Shown here piece by piece: positions 50,682 to 64,000 of a DNA stretch of 64,000 nt. Source of the stretch: Paragordius varius (taxonomy: Eukaryota; Nematomorpha); the NCBI GenBank assembly GCA_964247055.1, contig OZ176054.1:4960001-5024000 (forward strand), given 5' to 3'. The translations under genes were made by a program, and so were the position numbers. Positions within the stretch are counted from its first letter, which is position 1. Each line of letters starts with the position of its first letter. The notes under the pieces were generated by a model. The model was not told where the DNA came from. It did no database searches and saw only the letters and a list, made by a program, of their open reading frames with translations.

Positions 50682-51851
50682 CACTGTGTGCAAAAAAATT
50701 TTTAACGAAAATTATTTTTTTCATGAGATAGCTTATGACCAGCGTATTCATTTGCCGCAAAAAATTTTATTTGTAGACAACCTAGTTATTGAAATATTAA
50801 GAGAAAATCGAAATCGGGAAAAAAGTGAAAATTAAGGATAATCAAATAATAATGATAAAATTTGAAATATTTTGGTTTATTATTATTTAAGGGGATATAT
50901 TCAATATATAAATAGCCTAAAATCATATCGTTATGGTTTTTATAAATTTCAGGTCAAAAGATGGCGTTTTTCTTTTGTCACACTTAAAAGTCAAAATAAA
51001 TTTAATGGAACTATATTAAAATAATTTTTTAATTATTTACTACCTATACTCACTATTAAAATCTTAACATATATATTTCATTCAGTAAAATAAACTTCTA
51101 TATCAAAACCAAAAATATTTTTTATTTTTGCATTTTTTTGTCATCTGGTTGAGTGTATAAAAAATTTATTCTGTTTTATTTTGGATTCTCGCATGATTAG
51201 GAAATATTAAGTATAATTTATGCACAGGATTGAAAATTAGTGGATCAACCAACAATCCGTACAAATCCCAATACAAATATTAATTTGTCATATAACAGAC
51301 TTGTTACAGGAAATCGTAAGGATTTTTTGGTTGATTGAATAAATTATATACTTAATAATTCCTAATCATGTGAGAATTACAAAATAAAACAGTATAAATT
51401 TTTTATACAATCATAAACCAGATGAAAAAAATGCAAAAATAAATAACAATATTTTTGGTTTTATTTGGATATAGAAGTTTATTTTACTGAATAAAATATG
51501 ATTGAATAGTGAGTTTAGGAAGTAATAATTTAAAAAAAATATTTTTTTTTAGTTCATTAAATTTATTTTGAATTTTAAGTGTGACAAAAAAACGCCATCT
51601 TTTGCCCTGAAATTTTATAGAAACCCTAACTATATGATTTTAGGCTATTTATATATTAAAAATATCTCCTATGATAATAAACTATAATTTGAATTATCCT
51701 TAATCACTTTTGGCCCGATTTCGATTTTCTCTCAATATATCAAAAACTAGGTTGAAATAAAAATTTTTGCGGCAAATGAATACACTGATCATAAGCTAAC
51801 TCATAAAAAAAATTTTTCGTTAAATCAAAATGACCCTCTTTTTTGCACCAG
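50682..51851. mobile_element. 1.17-kb palindromic (fold-back) element unique to gene C
   Basis: Two arms of about 560 bp in inverted orientation meet near 51,270. The left end is CACTGTGTGCAAAAAAA, the right end in reverse is CTGGTGCAAAAAAGAGGG, and TA flanks both sides (50680-50681, 51852-51853). Shared inner blocks include AAAGATGGCGTTTTT, TTTGCCGCAAAAA and AAATCGAAATCGGG. The arms differ by about 10% by eye, so they were already diverged. Gene A has only a short TA repeat at the same intron place (about 4,360). It resembles a Tc1/mariner-type MITE and has no coding capacity. Confidence 0.88.
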
Positions 51852-54545
51852 TATGTATATATATATATATATATATATCATTTCAGTCTCTTTTGACGCT
51901 TTTATATTTAGGGGATTAGGACTTAAATCTTTGGATCAGGACTTTTGAAGCTTTAACACTTGCTTGTCCAGGGACAGTAATGATAGAAAATTAGCATAAT
52001 TCACATAATGTAAGATTCCGGCGCCTTACTTACTCTACCATTTCACCTTTTTATTAAAAATACAAATTATACTTCAAAGGGTATTTAACTGAATTTGCTA
52101 GAAACTAAAAAGAGAATCAAACCTCATCGAACATGATGTTAGAATTCGTTTCATCCCTAATAGTCCATATACAGTATTCTAAATAGCCCGCTGGACAGAT
52201 TAATGTTTTGAGATTTGGATTATCAATATCATGGACAACGCATATGCTTTGATTGACTAAAAATAAACAAGATATCGTTAATACATTTGCCTAGATACTA
52301 AACTTTTGCGCAAGCTTACAAAAACATAAATTATAATGTTAGTTAAACTACATTGTTAATGTATTATTATATAGCATTATATATAATATGTATAAACTTC
52401 AACAATACTTTACCATTGATATTCGTGTATGTGAGAATATTTCCTTTCTCTGCAAAATGGAATTCAACGGGTTTGGTTAGAACTCTGGTTTCAGTATTTG
52501 ATTTCTAAAAATTAATATAATTATAAATAGTCATAACCAATTATAATTGATACTATATGGATAAACAAAAATGCGACATTGTCTAGTCGTATGGAGAAAA
52601 ACTAAATTAACTTTAAAGGGTCAAAATTACATTTTTTTGTTTACCAGTCTAAGATGCCCGAATTTAAATGGATAAATATATAATATAAAATTTTACCATC
52701 GTTGTGGTTATTATCGGCTTTTCACCAAAAATGTGTTGTGTAAGGGTAAACCCGTCTTTCCATGTAATTGGATGTGGTATCTACATTAAAAATTTGCGAC
52801 ACTTATTGGGTGAAAATATATTTATTATTAATCAATATAGTAAAATATGAATTTTACCGTAAAATGAATGTCGGTCGATGAATTATTTCCATTCATTTGT
52901 ATGTCTAATTGAGGTTTATGTGCTAAGTAAATTAATATACTTTGTTAAAACAATCGTTTCCAATCTCGAAAAATCGATGAACATGCTATTATAACCAGAG
53001 TTAGGTCTGACAGGATAAAATGCACTTCGTAACTGTGACTACTTACAAAACAGTCAAAATTATTGATCATGTATGTATTATGTAGTTTCTAAAAAATTGA
53101 GGATTTTAACTTTTAATCAATTTTTATATATGATTAAAAGCGAATCGATGATTTCTATTTTCAACAACACGTTCCTTAGAAATGCATCTATAAGCTATGT
53201 TACCGGCAAAATATTATATTTATGAATATAAGTAGCTTCTTTAATAGCAAAAAATATTTTTTGCCGATTTAAATTTCGATAACCCAAATATTTATGTTAT
53301 AAATTTAATATGAAATTTTATAGACAAAGCATATATATTATATATATGCTAACTATATTTACATCATTATTTTGAGGGGATTTCTTAAACATGAAAATGG
53401 AAATAATTATAATACTGTTATCAATTCGTATTTAGATAAATAAAAATGACGGCTTTTAAAGCTAGTATTATGTCATTTTTTTCAATATACAATAAGTGAA
53501 ATTTTACTGTAATGCATTTCATCGATGATAATCATTTTGGTATATTTTAAGCCAACTTGAATTTGGTATGTCATCCCACTCGTTAAGTTGACAAGCACAT
53601 CCGGCGAATATGCCTAGGTTATAAATTATGTCAAATATATCTTTATCAAAAAAACGCGCAAAAAAAGCCGACATAGGCTTTTGCTGGCAAAATAAATGAA
53701 AAAACGTTTTATTGACACAAATCGTATTTATATAAAAACTCACAAATTAAAGCCCATATTGAAATTTTTGATTTTACGATCAAAATCACCACTGAAGTGA
53801 AATATTAGGCTTTTTAATAGTAATGAATTTGTTATAAAAATACCATAAAAACTTGGCTCGTGTTATGCAGCAAATTTCTAACCGTAACAATGTATAGTCG
53901 CTGACTTGGCATATTTTTAAATTTCTCGTCCTCGTAAGACTTTACGCGGACGTAGGTATCATGGTTTTTTTGGTGTATAATGGTTATGGGTGTTTTAAGT
54001 GCAGTAGTTTTATCCACATCTAAAAAATTTAGCCATTAACACACAAGATAATTTGTTTAATAAATTATTATGTTTTACCTCCAGAGCCGGGCGTCCCGCT
54101 AGCGGAAAACTGTAGTTAAAAAGAGTCATTTTAAAATACATTACATCATTAAATATAGACAAATTTAATTTAGTAAGGAGAAATTACATTATAATCTGAA
54201 TCATCAACCAATTTCACTGTTGAAAATATAGCACCAAGAAGGCTTGCCGATAGAAAAGTTATAAACATAATATTGAGCTCGTAAGAAATCATTTTATTAT
54301 ACAAAAAAATTGTTAAAATAAAATAAAAAATTGATCAGACTTTATATGGGTTATAATATTATTGTTAAAATCGATTAAACATATATTTATTAACAAAACT
54401 GATGCAATAAAAATGGGCTGCTACGATATAACCTTTACAATTTGATACATATACGCATTTACGCCAGTATTTCTTGAAACTCAAACATATATTATCAAAA
54501 TTATATTAAGCTAATTTACTTCTCAGTTATAATATTGTTATAATA

Positions 54546-54705
54546 CAGGTAAGCTAGGTATAAATTTTTCCAGACAAGGTGTTGTTTGTATAACAATTGT
54601 TTTTATCTATAATATTATAAAATTAAATTACAGGTAAGCTAGCTACAAATTTTTCCAGACAAGGTGTTGTTTGTATAACAATTGTTTTTACATATAATAT
54701 AAAAA
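54546..54705. repeat. Two tandem units of about 80 bp upstream of gene C
   Basis: Duplicate of the tandem pair at 7,035-7,190, at the same distance from the gene start, with small changes. Confidence 0.75.
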
Positions 54706-55938
54706 AAATAACTTATTATTAAAGAAAATTTATACTATAGGGTAAAAAATTCCAACATACATTGATTGATAGCTAAATTATCTCAAAAAAATACGTAAAT
54801 TAATTTCCGGTATCGTGTAAATGTAATGTATTACGCCCATACATGTTATTTGAATAAGTATCTCATTGTTTTAGATTATTGAGTTATTATTAAAGGTAAT
54901 TACAATACATATAGAAATTCGCTAGATATATTCTCAAGACTTTTGATAAATAATAAACATTCGTATGTTAATTTAATTATATTGTGATTACCAATGGTAA
55001 TTTTCTGATTATAAGTCGAATTAAAATAAAATTCAAACCAACTCACAGCCGAAATCGAATCTTTAGAAATTTATAACCAATTATTTCACTTGTTTCTTGG
55101 TGCTATTTTACTTCGATTCTTTGATTAACTGTCTTTTATTGTTTTATGTAGGCATATGTCAATTTTTGTTGCGAGTTTCTGGATTGAGAGGTCATATCCT
55201 TTTCTATTTTATTATTTCGTATATAATCTATTGCCCTTAAATTTTTCTACACAAGTTAACCACCTCTTTGTTTTTATAAGATGTATTTCACAACAAACAA
55301 TTTATTAGTTAATCGCTGACACCTTAGTTCCTTTCTCAGTGTTTTCCCATTATCGTGTCAATCCTAATCTTTTCCAAACTATCTATAAACTTACGGAAAT
55401 CAAAAGTTATTAATCTGGGAGTTGATTGAAAAAAGCTTTTTCTGGATTGGAGTGTTTTGGTGTCAACTTTTCTCTATTATTATAAGGATTCGCTCTCTCC
55501 TTAATTCAGGACTTGTCATACATATACAGCTTTTAGTTTAGGAAACTCATTTCTAATATAGTGATTTTAAGTAGTTTGATTTTTTATTGTCTCTGTACGT
55601 GTCTCTTTCCTCGTTTCATCTATGGTTGTTCCAATTAACAGTTTTTTAAAATTAGAAAAAAAATGGTCATTTTGATATTCTAAAACAACTACATCAGGGC
55701 TATGTTTAACCATAATTATGGTGATTTTTGCCAAAGATTTTTTCAAATAAATGATAACCAACAAAAAAATGTTTTATATATAACATGTTTTTTATCCCGA
55801 CTGCCATGTACGGCCGAAATTGAACAAGTTTGATATTAAAATTTAGGATAAATCATTTATAAGCAAAAATTTCTATTTTATAAAAAAAGATCTTCAATAT
55901 TTTAAATAAATGAATTATTGGGTACATTGCATAATTTG

Positions 55939-56177
55939 CAGGGCTTGGAACCGATTCAAAAAAAGTGGAACCGGGACCGGGTCGGTTCCTGAACAAATAG
56001 AACCGGAACCGCGTTGGTTCTTAAGAATTTAAAATGGAACCGGGCGGTTCCCGAAATATTGGAACCGGGGTGGTTCATAAAGAAATGGAACCGGAACCGC
56101 CTTGGTTCTTTAAAAATTTAGCGGTTCCGGAACCGGTTTCTTACATTTAGAACCGGTTTCATATTCGGTTCCAGTTA
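55939..56177. repeat. Degenerate GGAACCGG repeat block (C side)
   Basis: Duplicate of 8,420-8,672. It keeps the left tip CAGGGCTTGGAACCG expected of a hAT-type terminus; the right tip is missing. Confidence 0.65.
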
Positions 56178-57576
56178 ATAAAATGAAAATTATTATTATA
56201 ATAATACAACCAAAATTTAATCAAACGTGAAAGAAATATGGTTAAGCATACATCACAAACATGTTAATCCCATATTTAACGTGTTGCCCCATATTGTACA
56301 ATCTCAAAATATGCGTAAACCATGCTAAATAAAGGCGAGATAAGGCTTTGTCCTAAAAAATATTAATAAAATTTTTTAAAAGCAAAACAATATTTTAATA
56401 TTTTAATTTCTTATTACGGATCGGACGCCTCTAAAATGAGCAGGTGTATAAGCTCAACGCAAATAATCCGATATTTTGTAATGAAATTATATATTGTGAC
56501 ACATACAAAAAATCAATATTTTGCTATAAAATTTTTGTCAAGCGAATTTAAGGTAGTTTGAGCACGGTGGAAATGGTAAAAAAACTTAGGGATATAAAAA
56601 TACTTATTATCTTCCATCACCTAAGATTTTATTCAAAAATGTGTTTAACTTGAAACTTCAAACGATTGTTTGTTAAAACAGAATATGTACTGAACTTAAA
56701 TATGTCGACAAACAAAATTCTAACAATTTGTCCGTGATATTGGGGTAGTTTATATCCCAGAGTTCAATCTTATGAATAAACTGCTGTTTAAAAGGTTAAT
56801 ATGGTTAAAATTTAATTATTAAACTTTGTTTTCTTTTATCAGATAAAAACACAGTTTTGTAACTTCTAGAGTCTATTAGCTCCAAATCACCAATCAAATA
56901 AACAGCTGATATCAATAAATATCAAGATTTTATTGATTGAATGACTTAATAGCTTACTAAAGTTAATTTCTAATCATGATATACATTAATTTGCCTATAG
57001 AAAAAAATGGCGGCTGAAACGTTTGACATGAGGCTTTTTTATTTTAGATTTGTTAAAAAAAATATATATGAAGCATGCACCTTCAATATTTAAATTCGGT
57101 CAATTTAGATACTTTAAAAAAGTTCAAATCGCTCAACGATATAATACCAAAAGGTGACGAAGTGGTAATCAAAAATCTGAGAATATAAAAATATTTAACA
57201 TCATTGAATTATAAAAAGTGTTTATCTAATATCTTAGTGTCTTTTGTATCCTGCTTCACCGTTAAAACTCGCTTTAACAAATTTTAATAAATTTATTTAA
57301 GAAATATTCAATTTACCCGATAAAACTTTTTTTGATGGTAAAATCTAGCATGTAAAAATATTATTCACAAAATCTCGGCATTTTTGCGTTTTTATGAGGT
57401 AACTGGCTCAATATATGGGGCAAAATTTTAAGACTTTCGGAGTCCTTATTTAAAAATTGCGCTTTCTCATTAGTATATCATATATTTTAATATTCTGAAT
57501 AAAGGATATGGCTTTTATCAAAAAAAATTAACAAACACAAATCTGCGCAATTTTGCCATTTGATATGAGTAACAAC

Positions 57577-58088
57577 TAGGGTTGTGCATTTGACTGCTTT
57601 TCAAAAAAGTCCGGTCAGACCCGGTCAGACCATGGTCATGATCATGACCACTTTACCTAAGTAAATACCATTCGATATTGGATTATGAATTACTTCTGAA
57701 ATTTTAAATACCTCGCTTTTAATACTGGATATTCAAATAAAATTTTTCCTGTTTCTTTTACACTTTCTTTGATCATTGAAATATCCAATTATAAAATGTT
57801 TTTTCATTTTATAGGTTCACATATACGGAATAATTGAATATTTTATAAAAAGTTGGATTGTTCTCTGTTTCGAAATAACTGGATATGCTTAAATGCTAAT
57901 GTTTTAAGGATGCATGTTTAGCATTTTATTTATAAATAAGCAAATTTAATATTTATATATATATTAAATAACTTACTATTTTTCTTCCAAAAAAAACTAC
58001 CAGCAATTTTTCAAAAAACAGCTGAAATGACCATGGTCAAAAAATACATAGTCACTGACCTGGTCATGACTTGGTCAGCACAACCCTA
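57577..58088. mobile_element. hAT-type MITE, duplicate of 10,083-10,598
   Basis: Same ends and the same GTAACAAC flanks as the first copy, 512 bp with a few small indels. It travelled with the A/C segmental duplication. Confidence 0.92.
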
Positions 58089-60050
58089 GTAACAACCATA
58101 AAAGTGGTAATAACTTCTCATATCACTCGCACCCAAATGCAAATGTAGCATGAGAATCCTGATTTATTATCAGATTGTATATTTCAGGATTAGTAGGCAC
58201 ATTTTTTACGGGATTTTTTATTATAGGTGACTAATTTAGGTGCCAATATTATAGATTAGAGAAAAGCGATACAATAATATTTTATTTTTGGGGTTGTTGA
58301 GCTTAAAACAAATTTCTTAATTTTTTCTATGGGTTCGAAAAATATTAACTTCACACTGAGCATATCACCCGTTGAAATGTTAAGCATACTTTTTCCTTAA
58401 AAAATGTTTAAAGTCCGTTTACTGAAATTTAACAAAAAGCCTCTAAAGTATATTACACTAAGTATCCTGTATAAAATTATAAATACTCTTTTATCACATA
58501 ATTTATCGGCTCCACATTATCACTTTTAGGCCTTTAAAATTTTCCATTCCTTTTGACGTTAGATTTAAAGTTGAATTTGAATGCGAAAGCTTTATATTAA
58601 TTAGATGGCAATCCTTTGGTTGTAGCTTACTAACTAATCAATTCGTCAAACTTTTTAGGCGATTTTTACGCAAAAAAGTTTATGGCAACATAAATTATTT
58701 GATGAAGAATTAAAAAATTATACATTATGAATTTTATGCGGTCTCCCTTGTAAAATCAGCTTTGACTTTATTAGTTATAATAATTTTCGTATTGTTAAAT
58801 ATTTTAAGATGGGATTACCATACCCATTGAGGGGGGCTTCCTGATATTCATCAAATGTAGTATTTAAATTTAAAAAAAAATATTTTTTCAAAACACTAAT
58901 TTATTAAATGCTGATTTTTTGTGGAATGATTACACATATATTTCCAATTATGTTTTCCGGCATGTTTGGTATTTTGCTAAACTTTTGATTTTCGGGATCT
59001 CATTCACAACTTTCTAATTTTAGGTCATTTTGGCTTTTAATCCTCCCATTATATAGATACGTTTATCTACACGCATTTTGAAATTATATAGGAAAATCAC
59101 ATATATCATAAAATTTAAAGCAAAAATAAAATCAAACCCAAAAACACACAACCAAAACGTAAACGTGGAATTTTCAAGGATGTTATAAGCTCCCATGTTC
59201 TAGTAGCTTGATTTAAATATTCAATAGAGTTTAAACTAAGAATTTTTTTGTCATTGACCGCAGCACCCCCAATGACATATAATTTACCATTGACACTAAT
59301 CATTGCGTGATAGGAGCGTGCAATAAGTAGTTTGGGCCTATGAAACCATCTGTATTATAATAATTTATTGTATGGATTAAATTTTATATAAAAATGGAAA
59401 CGCATCATAATTTTTTTATGTATATTAACCACTTCTCCCATGATTCCCTTTCATATTGGGCTTTTTAAAATTAAAAGCATTATAAAAAAATTGGTTCTTA
59501 TACTAACTCTTCATTTTCTAGATATTTTTTTGAGTGATCGAAGTTGAACCTATATTTCCAAAAAGCTGAGTATATTGGAAATGGGTCAAAAACAAATAAA
59601 TTAATCAGAATATTTTTATTCCACATATCTAATTATATAGGCAGTTAAAATAATTAAAAATTAATTTTTTTAAGGGTGATGACACGTATATTCAATAATG
59701 CATCTTTCCATAAACGGGGATGTAAATAATGAAGACACAAACTTTTGATAATTCTACCCAAATAGAGCAACTAGATTAAACTTTTCAACTATATTTTATT
59801 CATTAGTTATTAATAACGAAATAATCAAGGAACGTCTTAATATTTATCCTTTATACAAAATATATATGATGATAAAATGTATGATTTTAAAAATAGTTGC
59901 AATGTATACAGTTTCAGTCTCATTCACTTATTCTAGCATGAATGTGCAATAAGATTTTCTTTGTAAATTAAGTCAAAAAGTTTCTTATTATCAAAAAAAT
60001 AACGTTATTTTTACGAATCAACTACCGCAACAATTCATAAGACTTTAGAA

Positions 60051-62167
60051 CAGTGGTACTCACCAAAAAAATTTGACGGGCCAAATAAAACATATTTTTT
60101 TTTCGAGGGCCATGAACTATATAATGGCAAATATTCCATAGCTATTTAACACATACGCACATATTTTTACTCTAAATCAGCACAATGAATTTTTTGCGGG
60201 TCGCATGTAAATCCAGCTAAAAACTCGTTTTGCACCATTTAGTTTTAAAAATAAAAATATTTTGATATTAACCAATAATTTTTGACAAATTTGGTTTCGC
60301 CTCATGGCAGGCCAATCTTAATACGTCGTCCATATGATCATCAGTTAAGCGATTTCGGTATGTATTCTTGATACACTTCATTTTTGAATATACCGTCTCA
60401 CACGTGTAAGTTGATGGATAAACAGTTAAGATAACTTGAGCACATTTTTTTATATTTTCATATTTATTTGGCACAACTTGACAAAACTCTACATCTCTTT
60501 CTTTTCTACGATTTTCTCTAAATATAGCTTCCAGATTGGAATCATTTTTAAAATCAACGAATTCTCCAATGATAAGCGCCTGATCAAAACCGAAAAGCTC
60601 AAGTTGCTTAATGTTGGATATATCCATTTGTCATGGATTAGTTTTAAGCAATTTTTAATATTTTTTAATTCTTGAAATCTGAATTTCATCTCATTAGATA
60701 AAAATGTTAAATGATTGTGTATTATTAAATTAATCTCCGCGGTAAATTCCATATTTTCTTTATAAATCGTTTTAAGTGTAGGAAAATGTAGGAGTGTTTT
60801 ATCTGTAAAATCTTGTTTATATATTATTATTTTTTCTTCAAAAGCAAATATATGATTAGCAAATTGGGTTTTTATTTTACTCCCTTGAAGACTTGTATTA
60901 AAAGTACTAAGTTTATAAGTAATGTCGCAAAGGTAGGCTAATAAAACCCACCATTTGTCACTATCAATTTCCTCGTCAAACTTTTTGTTATCTTTTATAA
61001 AAAATAGAATTTCATGTCTTAAATCAAAAAATCTATTCAATACTTTGCTAAGGCTTAGTCATCTCACAGCGGTGTACAAAAGAATATCATCAACTGTGGA
61101 TATCTTTCAGAAGGTTTTTGAATTTTCTGCCACGGATGTAGTTTACTATATCCACAGCCGTTTTAATTACTAAATTTAGTGATTCATCTTTTACACGCGA
61201 AACCAAGTTTTGCTGACGAATAAAGCAGTGAAAGGATTTTAAAAGAGGAATAAACCCTTTGTTTATTCCAATCATAGAGGGACAGCCATCTGTGCAAATC
61301 GAAACCAATTTTTTCATAGATATACCATTATTATCGAAAAAAGTGCTAATTATTTCAAGAAAATCACTGCCTTTTGTGGTATTATTAATTGGTAAAATTT
61401 CAAATATTCCTCGTTGATTATGTTGTCGTTGCAAAATCTCACGAAGAGCGCACATTGAGGTGTTGAACTTATATCAGTGGTAGAATCGATTGCAATACTG
61501 AAGTATTTGCAGTTTTTCAGAGCCAATAATGTATTGTTAAAAATATATTTCTTTCCTCACGATTTTCTGGTAATTTATGAGAATAATGGATTTTAAAATG
61601 TCTTTCACTATTGTATTTTTTTATAATTATGTTGTCCTATACAGGTAGCAACATTGTTATTTACTACAAAAAAATTATTTTCCCATTATTTTTTAAAGGA
61701 GCGATTTTCATTGGATAATTTACGTTTTTTGGCATTAGATGTCATCCTTTGAATTTATGTTTGAATATTATGTAAAAAATAGGAATATAAATTGAATTAT
61801 GCTATAAAAAACAGGTCGAAATTTAATGATGTCGAGTTGAAAAATATTTTATGGGAATGAGTTATAAAAATGATGCAGGATAGCAATGAAATGTATGTGC
61901 AATGGGTGAAAGCAAAAAAGAAATGCAATAAAAATTTCAAAAAGAAAAGAAAATAGAATATAGAAAAAGAAACAACGTGTGCCCATAAATCATAAATTTT
62001 AAAATCATTTTAATGTAGGAAAATTTTTCTACATTTCAAATCGGGTAAAAAATAAATATTATCAATTAAAAAAAATTTAAGTATCAATATGGTCATAGGG
62101 GAATTTTAAAGCACACTTATGGCCGTATGCGGTCCGCGGTCCGCGGGCCGCGGTTTGAGTATCACTG
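60051..62167 (-). mobile_element. hAT DNA transposon, duplicate of the copy at 12,471-14,580
   Basis: Same ends and the same 8-bp CTTTAGAA duplication (60043-60050 and 62168-62175), so it was copied with the surrounding segment rather than inserted anew. The transposase pieces (60,268-60,627; 60,489-61,040; 61,090-61,455) differ from the twin by only a few residues, such as Asn to Asp in the dimerisation motif and Ser to Gly after NNTTK. The right sub-terminal GC-rich motif is seven bases longer (an extra GGTCCGC unit). Confidence 0.92.
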
Positions 62168-62510
62168 CTTTAGAAACTTGGAGAATCATTGTAAAAGAAA
62201 TTATATTTTACAGGTAAAAACTAGTGCTCTTTCATACTTTTTGTGCGTCATATCAAACACTTCAACGTTTTTTGTCATTTTAGCTCTATCAGCCTGACTT
62301 GATTTGACTATTCCCCCTGAAATCCATATTTGATTTTCATGAACACATGCTGCTAAAGCCATATTACAGTCTGGTATAGATTCTATGCATTTTCATTCCT
62401 TTTTCAACAAATCATAGCTTTCAACCAAATCTAGTTGACTTTAAATTTTACAAAAATTAAAAATGAAACTCTAGAATTATAAAAAAATGGATAGGAAAAC
62501 AAACCCGCAG

Positions 62511-62545
<35 letters not shown>

Positions 62546-62874
62546 TTCATAAAATAATTTAAAATGATTGATAATGTAACAGAGTTACTGATTTACGTTT
62601 AATTTATACGAGACGTCTGTAGTACTAAACTAATTTTTTCCTATATATATTTTGAATGATTGATACTTGAATTTACAAATATAACTTATATTCAGAATCA
62701 GCTCCCCCAAGCACATATATTTTCCCATTATGAACGAGCATTAGATGGTCGTATCGTTCTTTCGTCATATTTTGCAATTTAATCCATTTTCTATGTTGGA
62801 ATTTATGCAATTCATTTCAGGTTTTGTCGTTCGGGAGAGTGCCTTCTAAAATAAAATAAAATTTCTGGTGATAT

Positions 62875-63149
62875 ACAGTAAAAATAGATATACGGACAAA
62901 ACTTAATATAAAGACATTTTTTTCAAATAACAACCATACTTTTCCTAACCATAATTTTTCCCTTATAAACTATTTATTTACTATATAATTGATTGTGTTA
63001 CAGTTTAATTACTATTTCATAGTTTACAGTTTCGATGAGTTATATTAAAAAAATTAATATATAAAAGGTATGGTTGTCTTTTGGAACAAAATATTTGTCT
63101 TTATATTTTGTTCTGTCCGTATTTTAATTTTAACTGTATTTTTACAGTA
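62875..63149. mobile_element. Small inverted-repeat MITE in Kelch intron (C side)
   Basis: Duplicate of the element at 15,291-15,563, at the same intron position with the same arms. Confidence 0.62.
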
Positions 63150-64000
63150 TTCACTTCTATATTTAACATAAAAATATTGGAAAGTTTTTAATTATGCTAG
63201 ATATAGATCCGTTTGGATTTACAAGCACAAGCTCAGAGAAACTTAGATCAAATTGAACATATATTTTAAAACGTTTTGCTCAAATTATATGCATTACATT
63301 TCATGAAGTCAATAAATATTTAATAAAATGGCTATACCAGAAATATATATAATATTGTCAATTACACAGGCTGCATGGTGGCAAAGTGGATACGGTAATT
63401 CAAATCCAAATTTTGACCAAACACTGGATGCAGGATTAAATAAAAAACATTTCTTTCGCAAATCACTTTCGATCAAGGTATCGCCCGATGTCCCACCAAT
63501 ACTTAGGATGTATTCTTTAGCCTAAAATACAATATTTAAAATATTCTTAGCATTGTTATTATTTATTATCGCCTTCATTGGTAGAAAATTGTGATTAAAT
63601 AAATTACGTTAAACAAGCTTGAACTTTTTTTCATGCATATAAGACATTGTTTGGATATCTCAGCATGTGGCGATTTTCGAGGAGGTGGTATTTCAAAAAA
63701 TACTTTATCCAATTGACCGTTTTCTTTACATGTTTGATACCTAATTGAATTATATAGTATCAACCAATTTACAGGTCCATAATTGGTTTCATATTTACAA
63801 TTCACAATTCCAATAAATTTGCTATATTTATACAAATGACATTTAAAGTTTGTTTATTTTTAAAGCTGTACTAGTTGAAAAAATTGTGTCTTGTCAAAAC
63901 ATATTGTCAATATATTATTTTATATTTAGTAAATGAGTTATTTGTATCCCGCCAAAAATTTCAAATATCTTTTATTATGACTACTTCTTTAAACCAGGTA

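Larger units (their letters stand above)
44123..54292 (-). pseudogene. Array gene copy C: near twin of copy A, frameshifted in exon 13
   Basis: Same 18-exon layout as A, and it supplies the 3' exons missing from A: exon 13 46448-46797, exon 14 46290-46418, exon 15 45452-45545, exon 16 45251-45384, exon 17 44673-44850, exon 18 44123-44355. Exon 18 encodes a short ectodomain end (VCPTQIASHSAFLDQNTGW), a membrane helix (TTIIYLVIIFVYALAKF) and a short Lys/Ser tail, giving type I topology. Exons 1-12 are open and nearly identical to A. In exon 13 four bases present in A (near 46,566-46,569) are missing, so the frame leaves the family sequence after SPNVG and stops near 46,444. A 1.17-kb palindromic element lies in the intron between exons 8 and 9. 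If the deletion is real the copy is dead or makes a truncated ectodomain; if it is an assembly error, C would be a full 807-residue gene. Confidence 0.7.
46295..64000. repeat. Segmental duplication, right copy (runs to window end)
   Basis: Partner of 1-16,420. The right boundary is not seen because the window ends within the match. The same transposons with the same target duplications show that the copying was by duplication of the region, not by separate insertions. Confidence 0.93.
58904..64000 (-). pseudogene. BTB-BACK-Kelch gene, duplicate (C side), cut by window end
   Basis: This is the near-identical duplicate of the Kelch gene at 11,325-18,060. Visible parts are the post-BACK linker (63,575-63,835) and Kelch blades at 63,330-63,525, 62,696-62,846, 62,220-62,430, 59,135-59,346 and 58,904-59,060. 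The BTB and BACK parts lie beyond the window end. It shares the TGA at the Trp position (62393-62395) and the frame slip in the last blade with the other copy, so those predate the duplication. It keeps the linker open where the other copy stops, but has its own TGA at 62817-62819 in the second blade and a 3-base loss that makes a stop in the last blade. It also keeps four bases in the last blade (FSKIPNMPENIIGN) that the other copy lost. Both look like relics decaying independently. Confidence 0.7.

Noticed and set aside
1-64000. tRNA, rRNA, CRISPR, bacterial operons or phage
   Set aside because: No cloverleaf, rRNA block, spaced direct repeats or Shine-Dalgarno gene chains were seen; splice structure and transposons are eukaryotic.

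Overview
This is AT-rich animal DNA (roughly three quarters A+T by eye) with small exons, GT-AG introns, decayed transposons and no prokaryotic features. A BTB-BACK-Kelch gene, hAT transposases with BED fingers, a Ty3/Gypsy fossil, a Helitron and a Penelope-like fragment point to an invertebrate metazoan. A myxozoan or other cnidarian, or a flatworm, would fit, but the species cannot be fixed from this window. No tRNA, rRNA or CRISPR array was seen.

The core is a tandem array of three copies of one gene, all on the minus strand: copy C (54,292 to 44,123), copy B (38,052 to 27,469) and copy A (6,780 to beyond position 1). The copies let me derive an 18-exon model of about 807 codons with splice phases that agree throughout: an N-terminal signal peptide, a long glycosylated ectodomain, one C-terminal membrane segment and a short tail. 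I do not recognise the family. Copy A is open over its 14 visible exons. Copy B has lost its first Met, the donor of exon 13 and the acceptor of exon 16. Copy C has a 4-base frameshifting deletion in exon 13.

Positions 1 to about 16,420 and 46,295 to 64,000 are near-identical (about 97-98% by eye). They share gene A/C, its upstream region and most of a six-blade BTB-Kelch gene that is decaying in both copies. Copy B and its 3' flank (about 25,110-38,305) form an older, more diverged unit whose flank matches 42,012-46,270. A broken Gypsy element sits exactly between units B and C.

The copies also act as empty-site controls for mobile DNA. They expose a 1.17-kb palindromic element only in C, a Helitron and a minisatellite-ended element only in B, and a block present in A and C but not B. 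The stretch 18,170-24,900 is a transposon graveyard: minisatellite element, nested hAT elements, and an inverted-repeat element carrying a Penelope-like tail with a hammerhead-like motif. The remaining intergenic DNA shows no supported genes.
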